The notes beneath the pieces were generated by a model, which searched no databases, had not been told where the DNA came from, and worked only from the letters and a program-made list of their open reading frames with translations. DNA of 64,000 bases from Permianibacter aggregans. Lineage in GTDB: Bacteria; Pseudomonadota; Gammaproteobacteria; Enterobacterales; Permianibacteraceae. Location: assembly GCF_009756665.1 (NCBI RefSeq), contig NZ_CP037953.1, forward strand, positions 1-64,000. The letters are read 5' to 3'. This document shows, one piece after another, positions 56,236-64,000 of this stretch (within the stretch, counting starts at the first letter, position 1; the number at the start of each line of letters is the position of its first letter). The translations under genes and the position numbers were made by a program.

Positions 56236-57774
56236 TCAGTGATGGCTGTGGTCAACTTCGGTGTCGGGATCCGCGTACTCCGACTCAGGCGATTCGCGCT
56301 TTGATGGCGGACCATCGATATTCTTCTGCTCTGGTATGTGAACCGCGTTCACTACCACCTTTCCGTCGTCGGCTTTTTTGAGTTCCACATGTATGACCAT
56401 GCCCTCACGGAGTGATGTCAGGTCGACATCATCCGCTGTGCTGAAGTCCATTGTCATGCTGGGCCATCCCCAATCCGGCACTTCATCGTGCTGCAGACTC
56501 ACCATCTTGTGCTCAGGCATCAACGATGTAATGGTCGCCTTGACCCATACGGCTAACGGTCCTGTGGCTTGATCCTGGCTATGCTGCATGCGTATGAAGT
56601 CGGATGTTTTGCTTGATTCTGAGTCGAGCAGGAACTGCGCCGATATCACCACTTCATCATCAGGCATCAGTCCGTCCAAAATCTCGATTTTGTTGCCACC
56701 AACTTGGCCAACCTTGACGGCCACAGATTTGAAGCGGCCATCGCCCAGCGCCACAACCACGCGATCCTGAGCCCCTGTTCGAATTACCGCTTCACGCGGA
56801 ACGACCATCCGTGGTGTTGGTTGGTCATCGTTTAGGTAAACTCGAACAAACATGTTGGGCTTCAATTGCTTGCCATCGTTGTCCACAACGATTCGAACTC
56901 GTACCGTCCGAGTCTTGTTGTCGAGCACTGGGTAGATGTAATCAATGCGGCCGCTCCAACGAACGTCAGGCATGGCATCCGAACTGATAATTGCCTCGTC
57001 ATGCAGTGATAAGTGTTGGGCTGATGCCTCAAAGATTTCTGCAATGACCCAAACCTTATCGAGAGAACCGAGTGATACCACAGTTTGTCCAGGCTTGATG
57101 AATACGCCTTCACGCACACCCAGATTTTCGACCACGCCAGAAAGCGGCGCGGCAATAGTTACGGTTCGCAACGGTTGGCCAGTCTTTATCAGTGAGTCAA
57201 TCTTGTCGATCGGAAATGCTAGCGCCACCAAACGCTGTCGAGCGGCGGCTAGCAAATCGGGCCGACCTTGCTCATGGGCTAGGATGAACTCACGTTGGGC
57301 ATTGACAAGAACAGGGGAATAGAGACTGTACACAGGCTCTCCTTTTCGAACGCTTGCACCTTCCGCTTTAACGTGCAAAGTCTCTACCCAGCCCTCGACA
57401 CGGGGATGAACATGCCGCAACTCATCTTCATTGAACTGGACATAGCCAACTGTATCGATGCGCTGATCAAGGCCGGCGAACTCAACTTTGGCAATGCGAA
57501 CGCCAATATTGTTCTCGACGTCGGGAACAATACGGACTGTTCCAGGTGATTCTTTAGCGGATTGCTCTTCGTAAACCGGGATAAGATCCATACCCATCGG
57601 TGATTTTCCGGGCTTGTCTCTACGATAACTCGGGTCCATCGGCGCCACCCAGTACAGTGGTTTTTTTTCGGCCGGGACCGGTGATGATGCCGTTGGTAGT
57701 AGCCACGCTACCACGCCTGCTCCGATGACAGCACCAACGATCAGCGTGAGCCCCGTGACGACAATTTTATTCAT
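56236..57774 (-). CDS. cusB: CusB-type adaptor with C-terminal CusF domain, system 2
   Basis: 512 residues. Anchor (LTLIVGAVIGAGVVAWLLP), metal-binding module (YWVAPMDPSYRRDKPGKSPMGMDLIPVYEE), adaptor core, and a C-terminal CusF-like domain with the H...W..M.M copper site (LQHDEVPDWGWPSMTMDF). The tail ends in DHSHH. It overlaps cusC by eight bases. Like system 1, the CusF chaperone is fused to the adaptor, but without the long N-terminal His stretch. Confidence 0.95.
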   Translation of the reverse strand: MNKIVVTGLTLIVGAVIGAGVVAWLLPTASSPVPAEKKPLYWVAPMDPSYRRDKPGKSPMGMDLIPVYEEQSAKESPGTVRIVPDVENNIGVRIAKVEFAGLDQRIDTVGYVQFNEDELRHVHPRVEGWVETLHVKAEGASVRKGEPVYSLYSPVLVNAQREFILAHEQGRPDLLAAARQRLVALAFPIDKIDSLIKTGQPLRTVTIAAPLSGVVENLGVREGVFIKPGQTVVSLGSLDKVWVIAEIFEASAQHLSLHDEAIISSDAMPDVRWSGRIDYIYPVLDNKTRTVRVRIVVDNDGKQLKPNMFVRVYLNDDQPTPRMVVPREAVIRTGAQDRVVVALGDGRFKSVAVKVGQVGGNKIEILDGLMPDDEVVISAQFLLDSESSKTSDFIRMQHSQDQATGPLAVWVKATITSLMPEHKMVSLQHDEVPDWGWPSMTMDFSTADDVDLTSLREGMVIHVELKKADDGKVVVNAVHIPEQKNIDGPPSKRESPESEYADPDTEVDHSHH

Positions 57775-59131
57775 CTTGTTCTCCTTCTGAGGCTGCTGAA
57801 TGATTCGTTGTGCCGTTCATCGCACCAACCAGAATGTAATTCAATTGCACCAAGTATTTGCGCTCAGTTACCTGCAAGTTCACGAGTTCAAGCTTGGCGT
57901 TCAATTCGGCAATTTGTGCTCGTACCAGCTCCGGAAAATCGCCATCATCGTGCATGTAGGCGGACCTTGCCGCTTCCTTAGTCATACGACTCTCCGGCAA
58001 TATTGATCGCAGATACAAATCGACTCGAGCTGAAACCTGACGCCACTCCTCAACCGAAGACAGCAGCATTGCCTCAAGACTACGCAACATTCGCTCTCGA
58101 TCAGATTCAAGGGCTTTGGTATTGGCGATGGCGGCGGCGACATCCTTGTCTTGGCGATTGCTGGTGAAGAGGGGTAAGTCGAAGCTAACGCCAACGGAAA
58201 ACAAGTCGGAACGATCATTGCCGGTAGGATCGGTGTCGCGAATTCCATACTGAGCAGTAATCATCCACTCCGGCCGATATCGCTGTTTGGCTAACTCCGT
58301 TTGTGTGTGAGAAGCACCAACGAGCGCATCAAACGCTTGCACCGATGGATGATTCTCCACCAGTGCGCGTTGATAGTGAGGTGCGCCATCCAGCCCTTCC
58401 AATATCCGTGGCTGATAAAGCTGAAACACTTCGGATTGGATATCAACTTCGGTGGGTAGTCGTTCAACACCTATCCACTCACCCAGTTTTTGCAGAGCAC
58501 CTTTTTTCTGTTTGGCTAAATCAAGTAAGCGATCACGAAGTTTGGTGTATTCCAACTGCGCGCGTATCACGTCTGCTTGTCGGGTCTTTCCTAATGCCGA
58601 TCGATACCTCGCGTCGGTCAAACTCGCCAACTGTTGAAATAGCGGTAACTCCTCGGAAATCAGCCGTTCTGACTCTTGAATCAGATAAATGTTTAGCCAC
58701 AGCTCAGCCACGATAGAGGCAACTTTGGCACGCCGCTCACGACGTAGCGAAGGATGTTGTGCCGCCAGTTGGTTTTTTTGCTGCTGAAGCAATGCAAGCG
58801 TATTGCCGCGCGGGATGATTTGTGAAGCCCCAATCACCACCTGGCTCATGCCTTCATCACGCAATGAAAAGCTATCCACCGGTATATTGGCGAGCGAGAA
58901 AGACAGGCGGGGATCGGGCATTGTCGATGCGGAGATCGCCTCCGCCTGCAACGATGACTCTCTCGACTGGCTTGCGCTTATCCATGGGTCGCGCTGATGC
59001 GCGATGGTTATCGCGTAGTCTACGGTGAGCGCGGGCGCTGCCTGCGGTGTTGTCACTGGCTCAGCGGCAGCAAAAGCATTTAGTGTCGAGGTCAGTGCGA
59101 CCACAACCAGCGGGCGTTTAGTCGATATCAT
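57767..59131 (-). CDS. cusC: CusC/TolC-type outer-membrane efflux protein, system 2
   Basis: 454 residues, signal peptide (RPLVVVALTSTLNAFAAAEP), two outer-membrane efflux repeats with long helices (HPSLRRERRAKVASIVAELW; DVAAAIANTKALESDRERML). Forms the outer-membrane duct of the second Cus pump. Its start overlaps the DUF411 gene by 14 bases, its end overlaps cusB by eight, so the four genes are coupled. Confidence 0.92.
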   Translation of the reverse strand: MISTKRPLVVVALTSTLNAFAAAEPVTTPQAAPALTVDYAITIAHQRDPWISASQSRESSLQAEAISASTMPDPRLSFSLANIPVDSFSLRDEGMSQVVIGASQIIPRGNTLALLQQQKNQLAAQHPSLRRERRAKVASIVAELWLNIYLIQESERLISEELPLFQQLASLTDARYRSALGKTRQADVIRAQLEYTKLRDRLLDLAKQKKGALQKLGEWIGVERLPTEVDIQSEVFQLYQPRILEGLDGAPHYQRALVENHPSVQAFDALVGASHTQTELAKQRYRPEWMITAQYGIRDTDPTGNDRSDLFSVGVSFDLPLFTSNRQDKDVAAAIANTKALESDRERMLRSLEAMLLSSVEEWRQVSARVDLYLRSILPESRMTKEAARSAYMHDDGDFPELVRAQIAELNAKLELVNLQVTERKYLVQLNYILVGAMNGTTNHSAASEGEQDE

Positions 59132-59660
59132 ACTGATCCTCGTAGGTCTTGATCTCAGCGTAATTGCTTACGGAGCCATCGGTGTGAATGAGGAAAATGG
59201 TGTATGGCGAAAACCGTCCTCCTACATTCATGCCCGGGCTACCGAGCGGCATACCTGGAACGGTCAGACCCAGCGTACCTGGAGGCTTCTCCATCAAATA
59301 TTGGCGAATAAATTTCGCTGGAATGTGCCCTTCAAACACAAAACCATCTGATGTAACACTGGTATGACAGGCGTGGTATCGGTCGGGTACACCAAACTTT
59401 TTCTTCACTTCAGACAGGTCGTCTGGGTGATGAGAGGTCACATCAAAATCAAACGCTTCAACGTGATGAGTCCACTTGGAACAGCATTGGCAGGTCGGAC
59501 TCTTATACATTTCCAAGGCAATTTCGTCGCCTTGGAGTACGGGGGTATCGCGACTCACCATTTCCTTGCTCGTTGATGAAGGCTCATCACTGCAAGCAGT
59601 GACAAAAATGGGGGAAATGATGCTGAGTATCAGGGTGGTTGCCAGCGAAAGTCGTCGCAT
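59118..59660 (-). CDS. DUF411 metal-binding lipoprotein-like protein
   Basis: 180 residues from ATG 59660, which follows GGAGG by seven bases. Signal with a possible lipobox (ISPIFVTAC). The DUF411 core has a CxCC site (YKSPTCQCCSKWTHHVEAFDF), HACHT, and GMPLGSPGMNVGG. DUF411 proteins commonly accompany copper efflux genes and are thought to bind copper in the periplasm. First gene of the coupled DUF411-cusC-cusB-cusA series. Confidence 0.88.
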   Translation of the reverse strand: MRRLSLATTLILSIISPIFVTACSDEPSSTSKEMVSRDTPVLQGDEIALEMYKSPTCQCCSKWTHHVEAFDFDVTSHHPDDLSEVKKKFGVPDRYHACHTSVTSDGFVFEGHIPAKFIRQYLMEKPPGTLGLTVPGMPLGSPGMNVGGRFSPYTIFLIHTDGSVSNYAEIKTYEDQYDID

Positions 59661-59770
59661 GGTTTGCCTCCAATTCGTTTCAACAGGCCTATTCTGGTTG
59701 CATGTAAAAGGAACGCTTCCCATGAGATCATCACCATACCGGGACTATCTCGAACATGCTGAGGATACAA

Positions 59771-60208
59771 TCAAGCGATTGATGGCGTTGATTTGGGAGG
59801 GCGGTAAACGTCGTGATCAGAAAGGCGAGCAGAGAACGCACGAGTGTGTGGACGTTCGTTGGCAACCAGAGCAATTAGAGGACAAATCACCACATTGGAA
59901 ACCAATGAAACGGCATGAGGCAGTGGATCACATCCACCACTGCCGGAAAAAGGACTGCACAGTGCCGCACCGGGGCAGTGCTGACAGCACTCCGCCGAGG
60001 AACTGATCTGTGGTTCACCTCGTTGATGATGGCATTCCTGAGACTGCTGATGAATCTCCGCGCCACCGGATGCAAAATGCTGAACATGTGATGGTTTGGT
60101 GGTCGCCACGGCTACACTTTGCAGAACGAACACCAGCAACACCAACCAGCAACGCCAGTGCTTTTTCGTGATCGTTTGGCTAGGTATTTGTGACATCGTC
60201 AAACTCAT
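59771..60208 (-). CDS. Cys/His-rich secreted protein with C-terminal RPPK motif
   Basis: 145 residues; ATG 60208 or 60196. Signal-like segment (WLVLLVFVLQSVAVATTKP), then His/Cys-rich (CHHQRGEPQISSSAECCQHCPGAALCSP) and the end DHDVYRPPKSTPSIA. Resembles DUF2946-like small secreted proteins and, in layout, those at 31502 and 52513. Placed 110 bases before the DUF411 gene. Periplasmic Cu(I) binding is inferred. Confidence 0.65.
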   Translation of the reverse strand: MSLTMSQIPSQTITKKHWRCWLVLLVFVLQSVAVATTKPSHVQHFASGGAEIHQQSQECHHQRGEPQISSSAECCQHCPGAALCSPFSGSGGCDPLPHAVSLVSNVVICPLIALVANERPHTRAFSARLSDHDVYRPPKSTPSIA

Positions 60209-60223
60209 GATCTTGAGTGAACG

Positions 60224-60493
60224 TCAAGCTTTCTTTTGTTGTTGAAGCTGATTATAGAAAGTCGCCAACAGCCAGGCAAAGATCGCAGCGAAAATCATCC
60301 ACGCGAACGCGCCTTTTATAACACCTGATATGGTTAACTGCCATCCCATGGGCGCCAGGTTCGCATGGAACATATCGCCGGATAGTGACAGCATGAACTG
60401 GGGATGCAGCCATACCATAACGCTGCATAGTAACCACACGATCAGCGCTGTTATTGCGCTGGCAATTGCAAATTTAATCGGTTGAATGTTCAT
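60224..60493 (-). CDS. DUF5676-type small membrane protein
   Basis: 89 residues with two long hydrophobic segments (FAIASAITALIVWLLCSVMVW and GVIKGAFAWMIFAAIFAWLLATF) flanking GDMFHANLAPMGW. It fits DUF5676, small membrane proteins found with copper ATPases. It lies between the methyltransferase-like gene and the Cys/His-rich gene. Function unknown. Confidence 0.72.
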   Translation of the reverse strand: MNIQPIKFAIASAITALIVWLLCSVMVWLHPQFMLSLSGDMFHANLAPMGWQLTISGVIKGAFAWMIFAAIFAWLLATFYNQLQQQKKA

Positions 60494-60513
60494 CAGTTAT
60501 CCCCTCTTCGTCA

Positions 60514-61170
60514 TCATTGGTGCTGCGCGATGTCATGGTTTCCTCGCCAGGATGGAATCCAGGCAGGGACTCGCTGTTGATACGAGACATAAGCATCTCC
60601 AAACGCATCAATGGCAAGCTTCTCCTCTGTTTTGGCCAATCTTACATAGACCCAGATCAAGACAGGAAACATCAGCAGAGTCGGTAGTGTAGGCCATTGC
60701 AGTAAGAAGCCAAACATAATGATGATGAATGCCAAGTATTGTGGATGACGGCATTTTGCATACCAGCCCGTTTGCGCCAACTCCCCTTTTTTCTGCGCCT
60801 TATGTAAAACACTCCAGGCGGAAGACAGCACGTAGAAACCAAAAACCAGTAATCCCGTACTCAGCAAATGCAGAGGATCAAAGTGTGGGTCGCCGGAAAA
60901 CCCAAGTAAGGTATGCAGCAAGTGGCCATTTTCATGTGCAAGAAAATCGACATTAGGATAAAGCTTGGTCAACCATGGACTCAGAAAATAAATGGTTAAC
61001 GGTATCCCATACATTTCCGTAAACAGTGCCACTATGAATGCACTGAAGGCACCAAGACTTCGCCAGTCCAGTGCGGTTTTTGGTTTGGTGAAACTGAACG
61101 CGAAGAAAATAAAGAATACGGAATTCAGGATCACCAATGACCACAGGCCATACCCCGATTCAGTGGTCAT
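60514..61170 (-). CDS. Isoprenylcysteine methyltransferase-like membrane protein
   Basis: 218 residues from ATG 61170. About five to six membrane segments and the conserved C-terminal region of the ICMT/PEMT-like family (YAKCRHPQYLAFIIIMFGF; RLAKTEEKLAIDAFGDAYVSY), which binds S-adenosylmethionine. Bacterial members near copA are common, but their substrate is not known. Overlaps the DUF2933 gene by 11 bases. Confidence 0.82.
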   Translation of the reverse strand: MTTESGYGLWSLVILNSVFFIFFAFSFTKPKTALDWRSLGAFSAFIVALFTEMYGIPLTIYFLSPWLTKLYPNVDFLAHENGHLLHTLLGFSGDPHFDPLHLLSTGLLVFGFYVLSSAWSVLHKAQKKGELAQTGWYAKCRHPQYLAFIIIMFGFLLQWPTLPTLLMFPVLIWVYVRLAKTEEKLAIDAFGDAYVSYQQRVPAWIPSWRGNHDIAQHQ

Positions 61171-61405
61171 GGTGCGACTCCTTGTGTTGCGCTGACTTGG
61201 CTGACCCATCGTGATTATGATGGTGCCCGTGCCCCCGATGCATAAAGATGTGCATCACGGGACAAAGCAAAATAATGGCAAACGGTAAGAACGCAAACAC
61301 ATGCTCACGATGCTCCATCAAGAGAAAGTACACCGCAAAAGCAATCAGCACCAAGGCAATCCAACCAGACGGAGTGCGCCAGAAGGAAGGTTCAGCATGT
61401 TTCAT
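61160..61405 (-). CDS. DUF2933 small membrane protein with His tail
   Basis: 81 residues: two hydrophobic segments (GWIALVLIAFAVYFLLME and FAFLPFAIILLCPVMHIFMH) and a very His-rich tail (HRGHGHHHNHDGSAKSAQHK, ending HHDH). Typical DUF2933 with an LLCPxMH motif. The tail probably binds Cu or another soft metal beside the CopA exporter, 11 bases upstream. Confidence 0.85.
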   Translation of the reverse strand: MKHAEPSFWRTPSGWIALVLIAFAVYFLLMEHREHVFAFLPFAIILLCPVMHIFMHRGHGHHHNHDGSAKSAQHKESHHDH

Positions 61406-61416
61406 GATTCACCTCG

Positions 61417-63702
61417 CTACACGTTGATGTTCACGTGCCGTAATCGCAACGCATTGAAAACGACTGAAACCGAGGACAAGCTCATGGCCAGCGCAGCAAT
61501 CAAAGGCGAGAGCAACATACCCGTGAAGGGATAAAGTAGTCCTGCCGCAATCGGTACTCCCAGAGCGTTATACAAGAAGGCAAACGTCAAGTTCTGATGC
61601 ATATTGCGAACGGTGTTTACGGACAGCTGGCGAGCGACCGCGATGCCTCTCAGATCACCTTTGACCAGCGTTAGTTGCGCGGTACTCATGGCGACATCCG
61701 TACCTGTCCCCATGGCAATTCCCACATCTGCACGAGCCAACGCGGGCGCATCATTAATACCATCTCCGGCCATCGCGACCTTATGCTGTTGCGACTGAAG
61801 TTTGGCGACCAGACGTTCTTTGTCTTGCGGACGGACTTCCCCGTGAATTTCGTCGATGCCTAACTGCTCGCCAACGGATTTTGCCGTGGTTTCACCATCA
61901 CCCGTAGCCATGATGATGTTGACGGCTTGCTGACGCAGCGTGGCGATCGCCTCTGGCGTTGAGGGCTTGATTGGATCGGCCACCGCTAACACGCCTGCCA
62001 GTTGTTGGCCTACGCCGAGGTACATCACACTCGCCCCGCGCGCACGTAGCTTCTCTGCTTGCTCTTGCAGGGGTTGCCATGCAATACCCGCCTCTTCCAT
62101 CAACGCGGTGTTCCCCAGCACCAGCTCATGTCCTTCAACCCGGCCTCGAACGCCAATACCGGAAGCGGACTCAAAGGTCTCGGGTTCGGTTAATGCAAGC
62201 TTTTTCGTTTTTGCTTCAGCAACCAGGGCATGTGCCAGGGGATGTTCACTACCCAGATCCAAACTCGCTGCCAGTCGCAGTACCTCTTCTTCGGTATATC
62301 CTAATGCGCCGATCACGGAGTCGAATGCAGGCTTACCTTCTGTCAAGGTTCCTGTTTTATCAACAATTAAGGTGTCTACCTTGCGCAGATGTTCGATTGC
62401 AGCTGCATCTTTGAACAAAATACCCTGACTGGCACCACGCCCGGTCGCCACCATCACTGACATTGGTGTCGCCAAGCCCAATGCGCAAGGGCAAGCGATA
62501 ATGAGCACCGCGACTGCATTGATAAATCCAAACGCCCAACTCGGTTCGGGTCCCCATAATCCCCAGCCAAGAAACGTTAAAATCGCAATGCCGATCACCA
62601 CTAACACAAAATACCCAGCAACTATGTCGGCCAACCGTTGCAGAGGCGCTTTCGAGCGCTGTGCCTGTGCGACCATCTGGACAATCTGTGAGAGTACGGT
62701 CGCAGACCCCACTTTTTCAGCCTGAATAATTAACGCGCCACTGGTGTTGAGCGTGGCACCGATAACGCTGTCCCCTTCTTTTTTGCTGACGGGCATCGGC
62801 TCGCCGGTGAGCATCGATTCATCGACTGCACTTTGTCCTTCAAGCACCACACCATCAACGGGAATTTTTTCCCCAGGACGAACCCGCAGGCGATCTCCAG
62901 CATGGACATGTGTTAGCGGCACATCTTGTTCTTCACCATTCTCCGAAATACGTCTTGCGGTTTTTGGTGCCAAACCCAACAACGCTTTGATCGCGGCACC
63001 GGTTTCAGAGCGTGCTTTCAGCTCCAGGATCTGACCCAGTAGCGTCAAGGAAATGATCACGGCGGCCGCTTCAAAATAGACTTCCACATGACCCTTAACT
63101 AGAAACGATTCCGGAAAGAGCCCTGGAAACAGGATCGCAACAACGCTATACACATAAGCGGTAGCCGTGCCGAGACCAATCAGGGTCCACATGTTCGGCG
63201 AGCGATTGATGACCGATAGCAACCCTCGATGATAAAACGGCCAGCCCGACCAGAGCGCCACGGGCGTGGAAAGCACGAATTCAATCCATTGCCGCTTACC
63301 TCCGAGCCACTGATCAAAAAAACCGCCCGACATCGCCAGTAGGGTGACAATGATGGTTAGCGGTAATGTCCACCAAAACCGGCGGCGGAAGTCCTCAAGT
63401 TCGGGATTGCGCTCCTCCGTCAGGAGCGGTTGAACGGGCTCAAGCGTCATACCACATTTGGGGCATGTACCTGGACCCGCTTGACGAATCTCTGGGTGCA
63501 TGGGGCAGGTATACTCCACCGTTGCGGCGGAGTTCGCTTCCAGCGAGGTTTCTGGGGTATCACCCAGATACTGTTTCGGATTGGCTTTGAACTTGGTAAG
63601 GCATTTTTTACTGCAAAAGTAATAGGTGTTCCCGTTATGTTCAAGATGATCAAGGCTATCGTCTTTCAACGCCATCCCGCAGACAGGATCCGTAAGGTTC
63701 AT
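61417..63702 (-). CDS. copA: CopA-type P1B copper-exporting ATPase with YHS and CPMH modules
   Basis: 761 residues. N-terminus: YHS-like domain ([11 protein letters not shown] and [12 protein letters not shown]), then a metal-binding module ([24 protein letters not shown]); there is no classic GMTCxxC HMA domain. Core: actuator loop [10 protein letters not shown], membrane CPC site ([12 protein letters not shown]), phosphorylation [10 protein letters not shown] and hinge [11 protein letters not shown]. It pumps Cu(I) from cytoplasm to periplasm, where CusCBA removes it. First identified gene of the second copper cluster in the transcription direction. Confidence 0.95.
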   Translation of the reverse strand: MNLTDPVCGMALKDDSLDHLEHNGNTYYFCSKKCLTKFKANPKQYLGDTPETSLEANSAATVEYTCPMHPEIRQAGPGTCPKCGMTLEPVQPLLTEERNPELEDFRRRFWWTLPLTIIVTLLAMSGGFFDQWLGGKRQWIEFVLSTPVALWSGWPFYHRGLLSVINRSPNMWTLIGLGTATAYVYSVVAILFPGLFPESFLVKGHVEVYFEAAAVIISLTLLGQILELKARSETGAAIKALLGLAPKTARRISENGEEQDVPLTHVHAGDRLRVRPGEKIPVDGVVLEGQSAVDESMLTGEPMPVSKKEGDSVIGATLNTSGALIIQAEKVGSATVLSQIVQMVAQAQRSKAPLQRLADIVAGYFVLVVIGIAILTFLGWGLWGPEPSWAFGFINAVAVLIIACPCALGLATPMSVMVATGRGASQGILFKDAAAIEHLRKVDTLIVDKTGTLTEGKPAFDSVIGALGYTEEEVLRLAASLDLGSEHPLAHALVAEAKTKKLALTEPETFESASGIGVRGRVEGHELVLGNTALMEEAGIAWQPLQEQAEKLRARGASVMYLGVGQQLAGVLAVADPIKPSTPEAIATLRQQAVNIIMATGDGETTAKSVGEQLGIDEIHGEVRPQDKERLVAKLQSQQHKVAMAGDGINDAPALARADVGIAMGTGTDVAMSTAQLTLVKGDLRGIAVARQLSVNTVRNMHQNLTFAFLYNALGVPIAAGLLYPFTGMLLSPLIAALAMSLSSVSVVFNALRLRHVNINV

Positions 63703-63749
63703 GTATCTTCCCTCTTGCTCCTAACCGATGCTAATGGTTAAACGTGCAT

Positions 63750-63998
63750 TCATGGAACGGCTGGTTGCAATGCCGACGACTCCGACATTAGCGCGTTCAT
63801 TTGTTCCAATGTTTGCTTTAGATCAACTAATGTCGTGTCAGTAATGTCGATATAATTGATCCGATAACGACTCATCGCTTCTTTCACATGCGGAAAGTCT
63901 CTGATCATGGCATCCCTTAGGGTGTGAATCCGATTTTCCAGGATACGAACCTGTTGTTGCAGTAACTCGAGCCGCTGCTGAGTGTTCAGTGACCCGTT
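63750..63998 (-). CDS. C-terminal part of small helical protein (runs off window)
   Basis: 83 codons are visible up to TGA at 63750-63752; the start lies beyond the window. The peptide is helical with coiled-coil character (QQRLELLQQQVRILENRIHT; LKQTLEQMNALMSESS) and no Cys or His cluster. It is 47 bases upstream of copA on the same strand and could belong to its operon. Family not recognised. Confidence 0.6.
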   Translation of the reverse strand, partial: NGSLNTQQRLELLQQQVRILENRIHTLRDAMIRDFPHVKEAMSRYRINYIDITDTTLVDLKQTLEQMNALMSESSALQPAVP

Positions 63999-64000
63999 GA

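Overview
The window reads as a stretch of chromosome from a gammaproteobacterium. The best evidence is a near-perfect Xer dif site at 8719-8746, the chromosome dimer resolution site normally found at the replication terminus. GC content looks moderate except in the mer block, which is visibly GC-richer. Almost every gene serves resistance to toxic metals and metalloids, so this is a metal-resistance island built against the terminus. No tRNA, rRNA, CRISPR array or phage module is visible.

Region 1 (1-18.8 kb) is a giant imperfect palindrome. A Tn3-family transposon end carrying an arsenic operon (ACR3 efflux, a second arsC, the ArsJ-type GAPDH, arsJ, an ATP-grasp-like enzyme, a YnfA-family protein, then tnpA) is present twice, in inverted orientation. 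The arms are about 8.16 kb (1-8157 and 9371-17528) around a 1.2 kb centre. The left arm runs off the window inside ACR3; the right arm continues into arsC and arsR. The centre holds dif, three hairpin terminators, a 29-codon ORF, the last 34 codons of a probable acetyl-CoA hydrolase/CoA-transferase, and broken GAF and GGDEF pieces. The only differences I found between the arms are three one-base homopolymer indels, all in tnpA, so both transposase copies are frameshifted at different places.

Region 2 (18.8-23 kb) is a compact mercury operon (merR, merTPA) with a textbook MerR operator, then a small secreted protein and an N-terminally truncated KfrA-like coiled-coil gene.

Region 3 (23-42.5 kb) holds two paralogous units (APC permease, SnoaL-like secreted protein, about 75-aa protein, and a conserved noncoding tail with a hairpin). 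They flank a Cu/Ag-type RND system (cusCBA), a CadR/PbrR-type regulator divergent from a cation diffusion facilitator, and a Zn/Co/Cd-type RND system (czcCBA).

Region 4 (42.6-50 kb) is a tightly coupled five-gene minus-strand operon: AMP/thymidine phosphorylase family, PRPP synthetase, acetate kinase, divergent phosphoketolase, and MBL/beta-CASP nuclease. These enzymes could link nucleotide or RNA breakdown to acetyl-phosphate and ATP.

Region 5 (50-64 kb) is a second copper island, all on the minus strand: a CopA P-type ATPase with YHS and CPMH modules, DUF2933, isoprenylcysteine-methyltransferase-like and DUF5676 membrane proteins, a Cys/His-rich protein, a DUF411 protein, a second CusCBA with a CusB-CusF fusion, another His-rich protein, a porin, a diheme cytochrome c, an HMA protein and a lipoprotein. 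Together the genes export As(III), 1-arseno-3-phosphoglycerate, Cu/Ag, and Zn/Cd/Co, and reduce Hg(II) and As(V).
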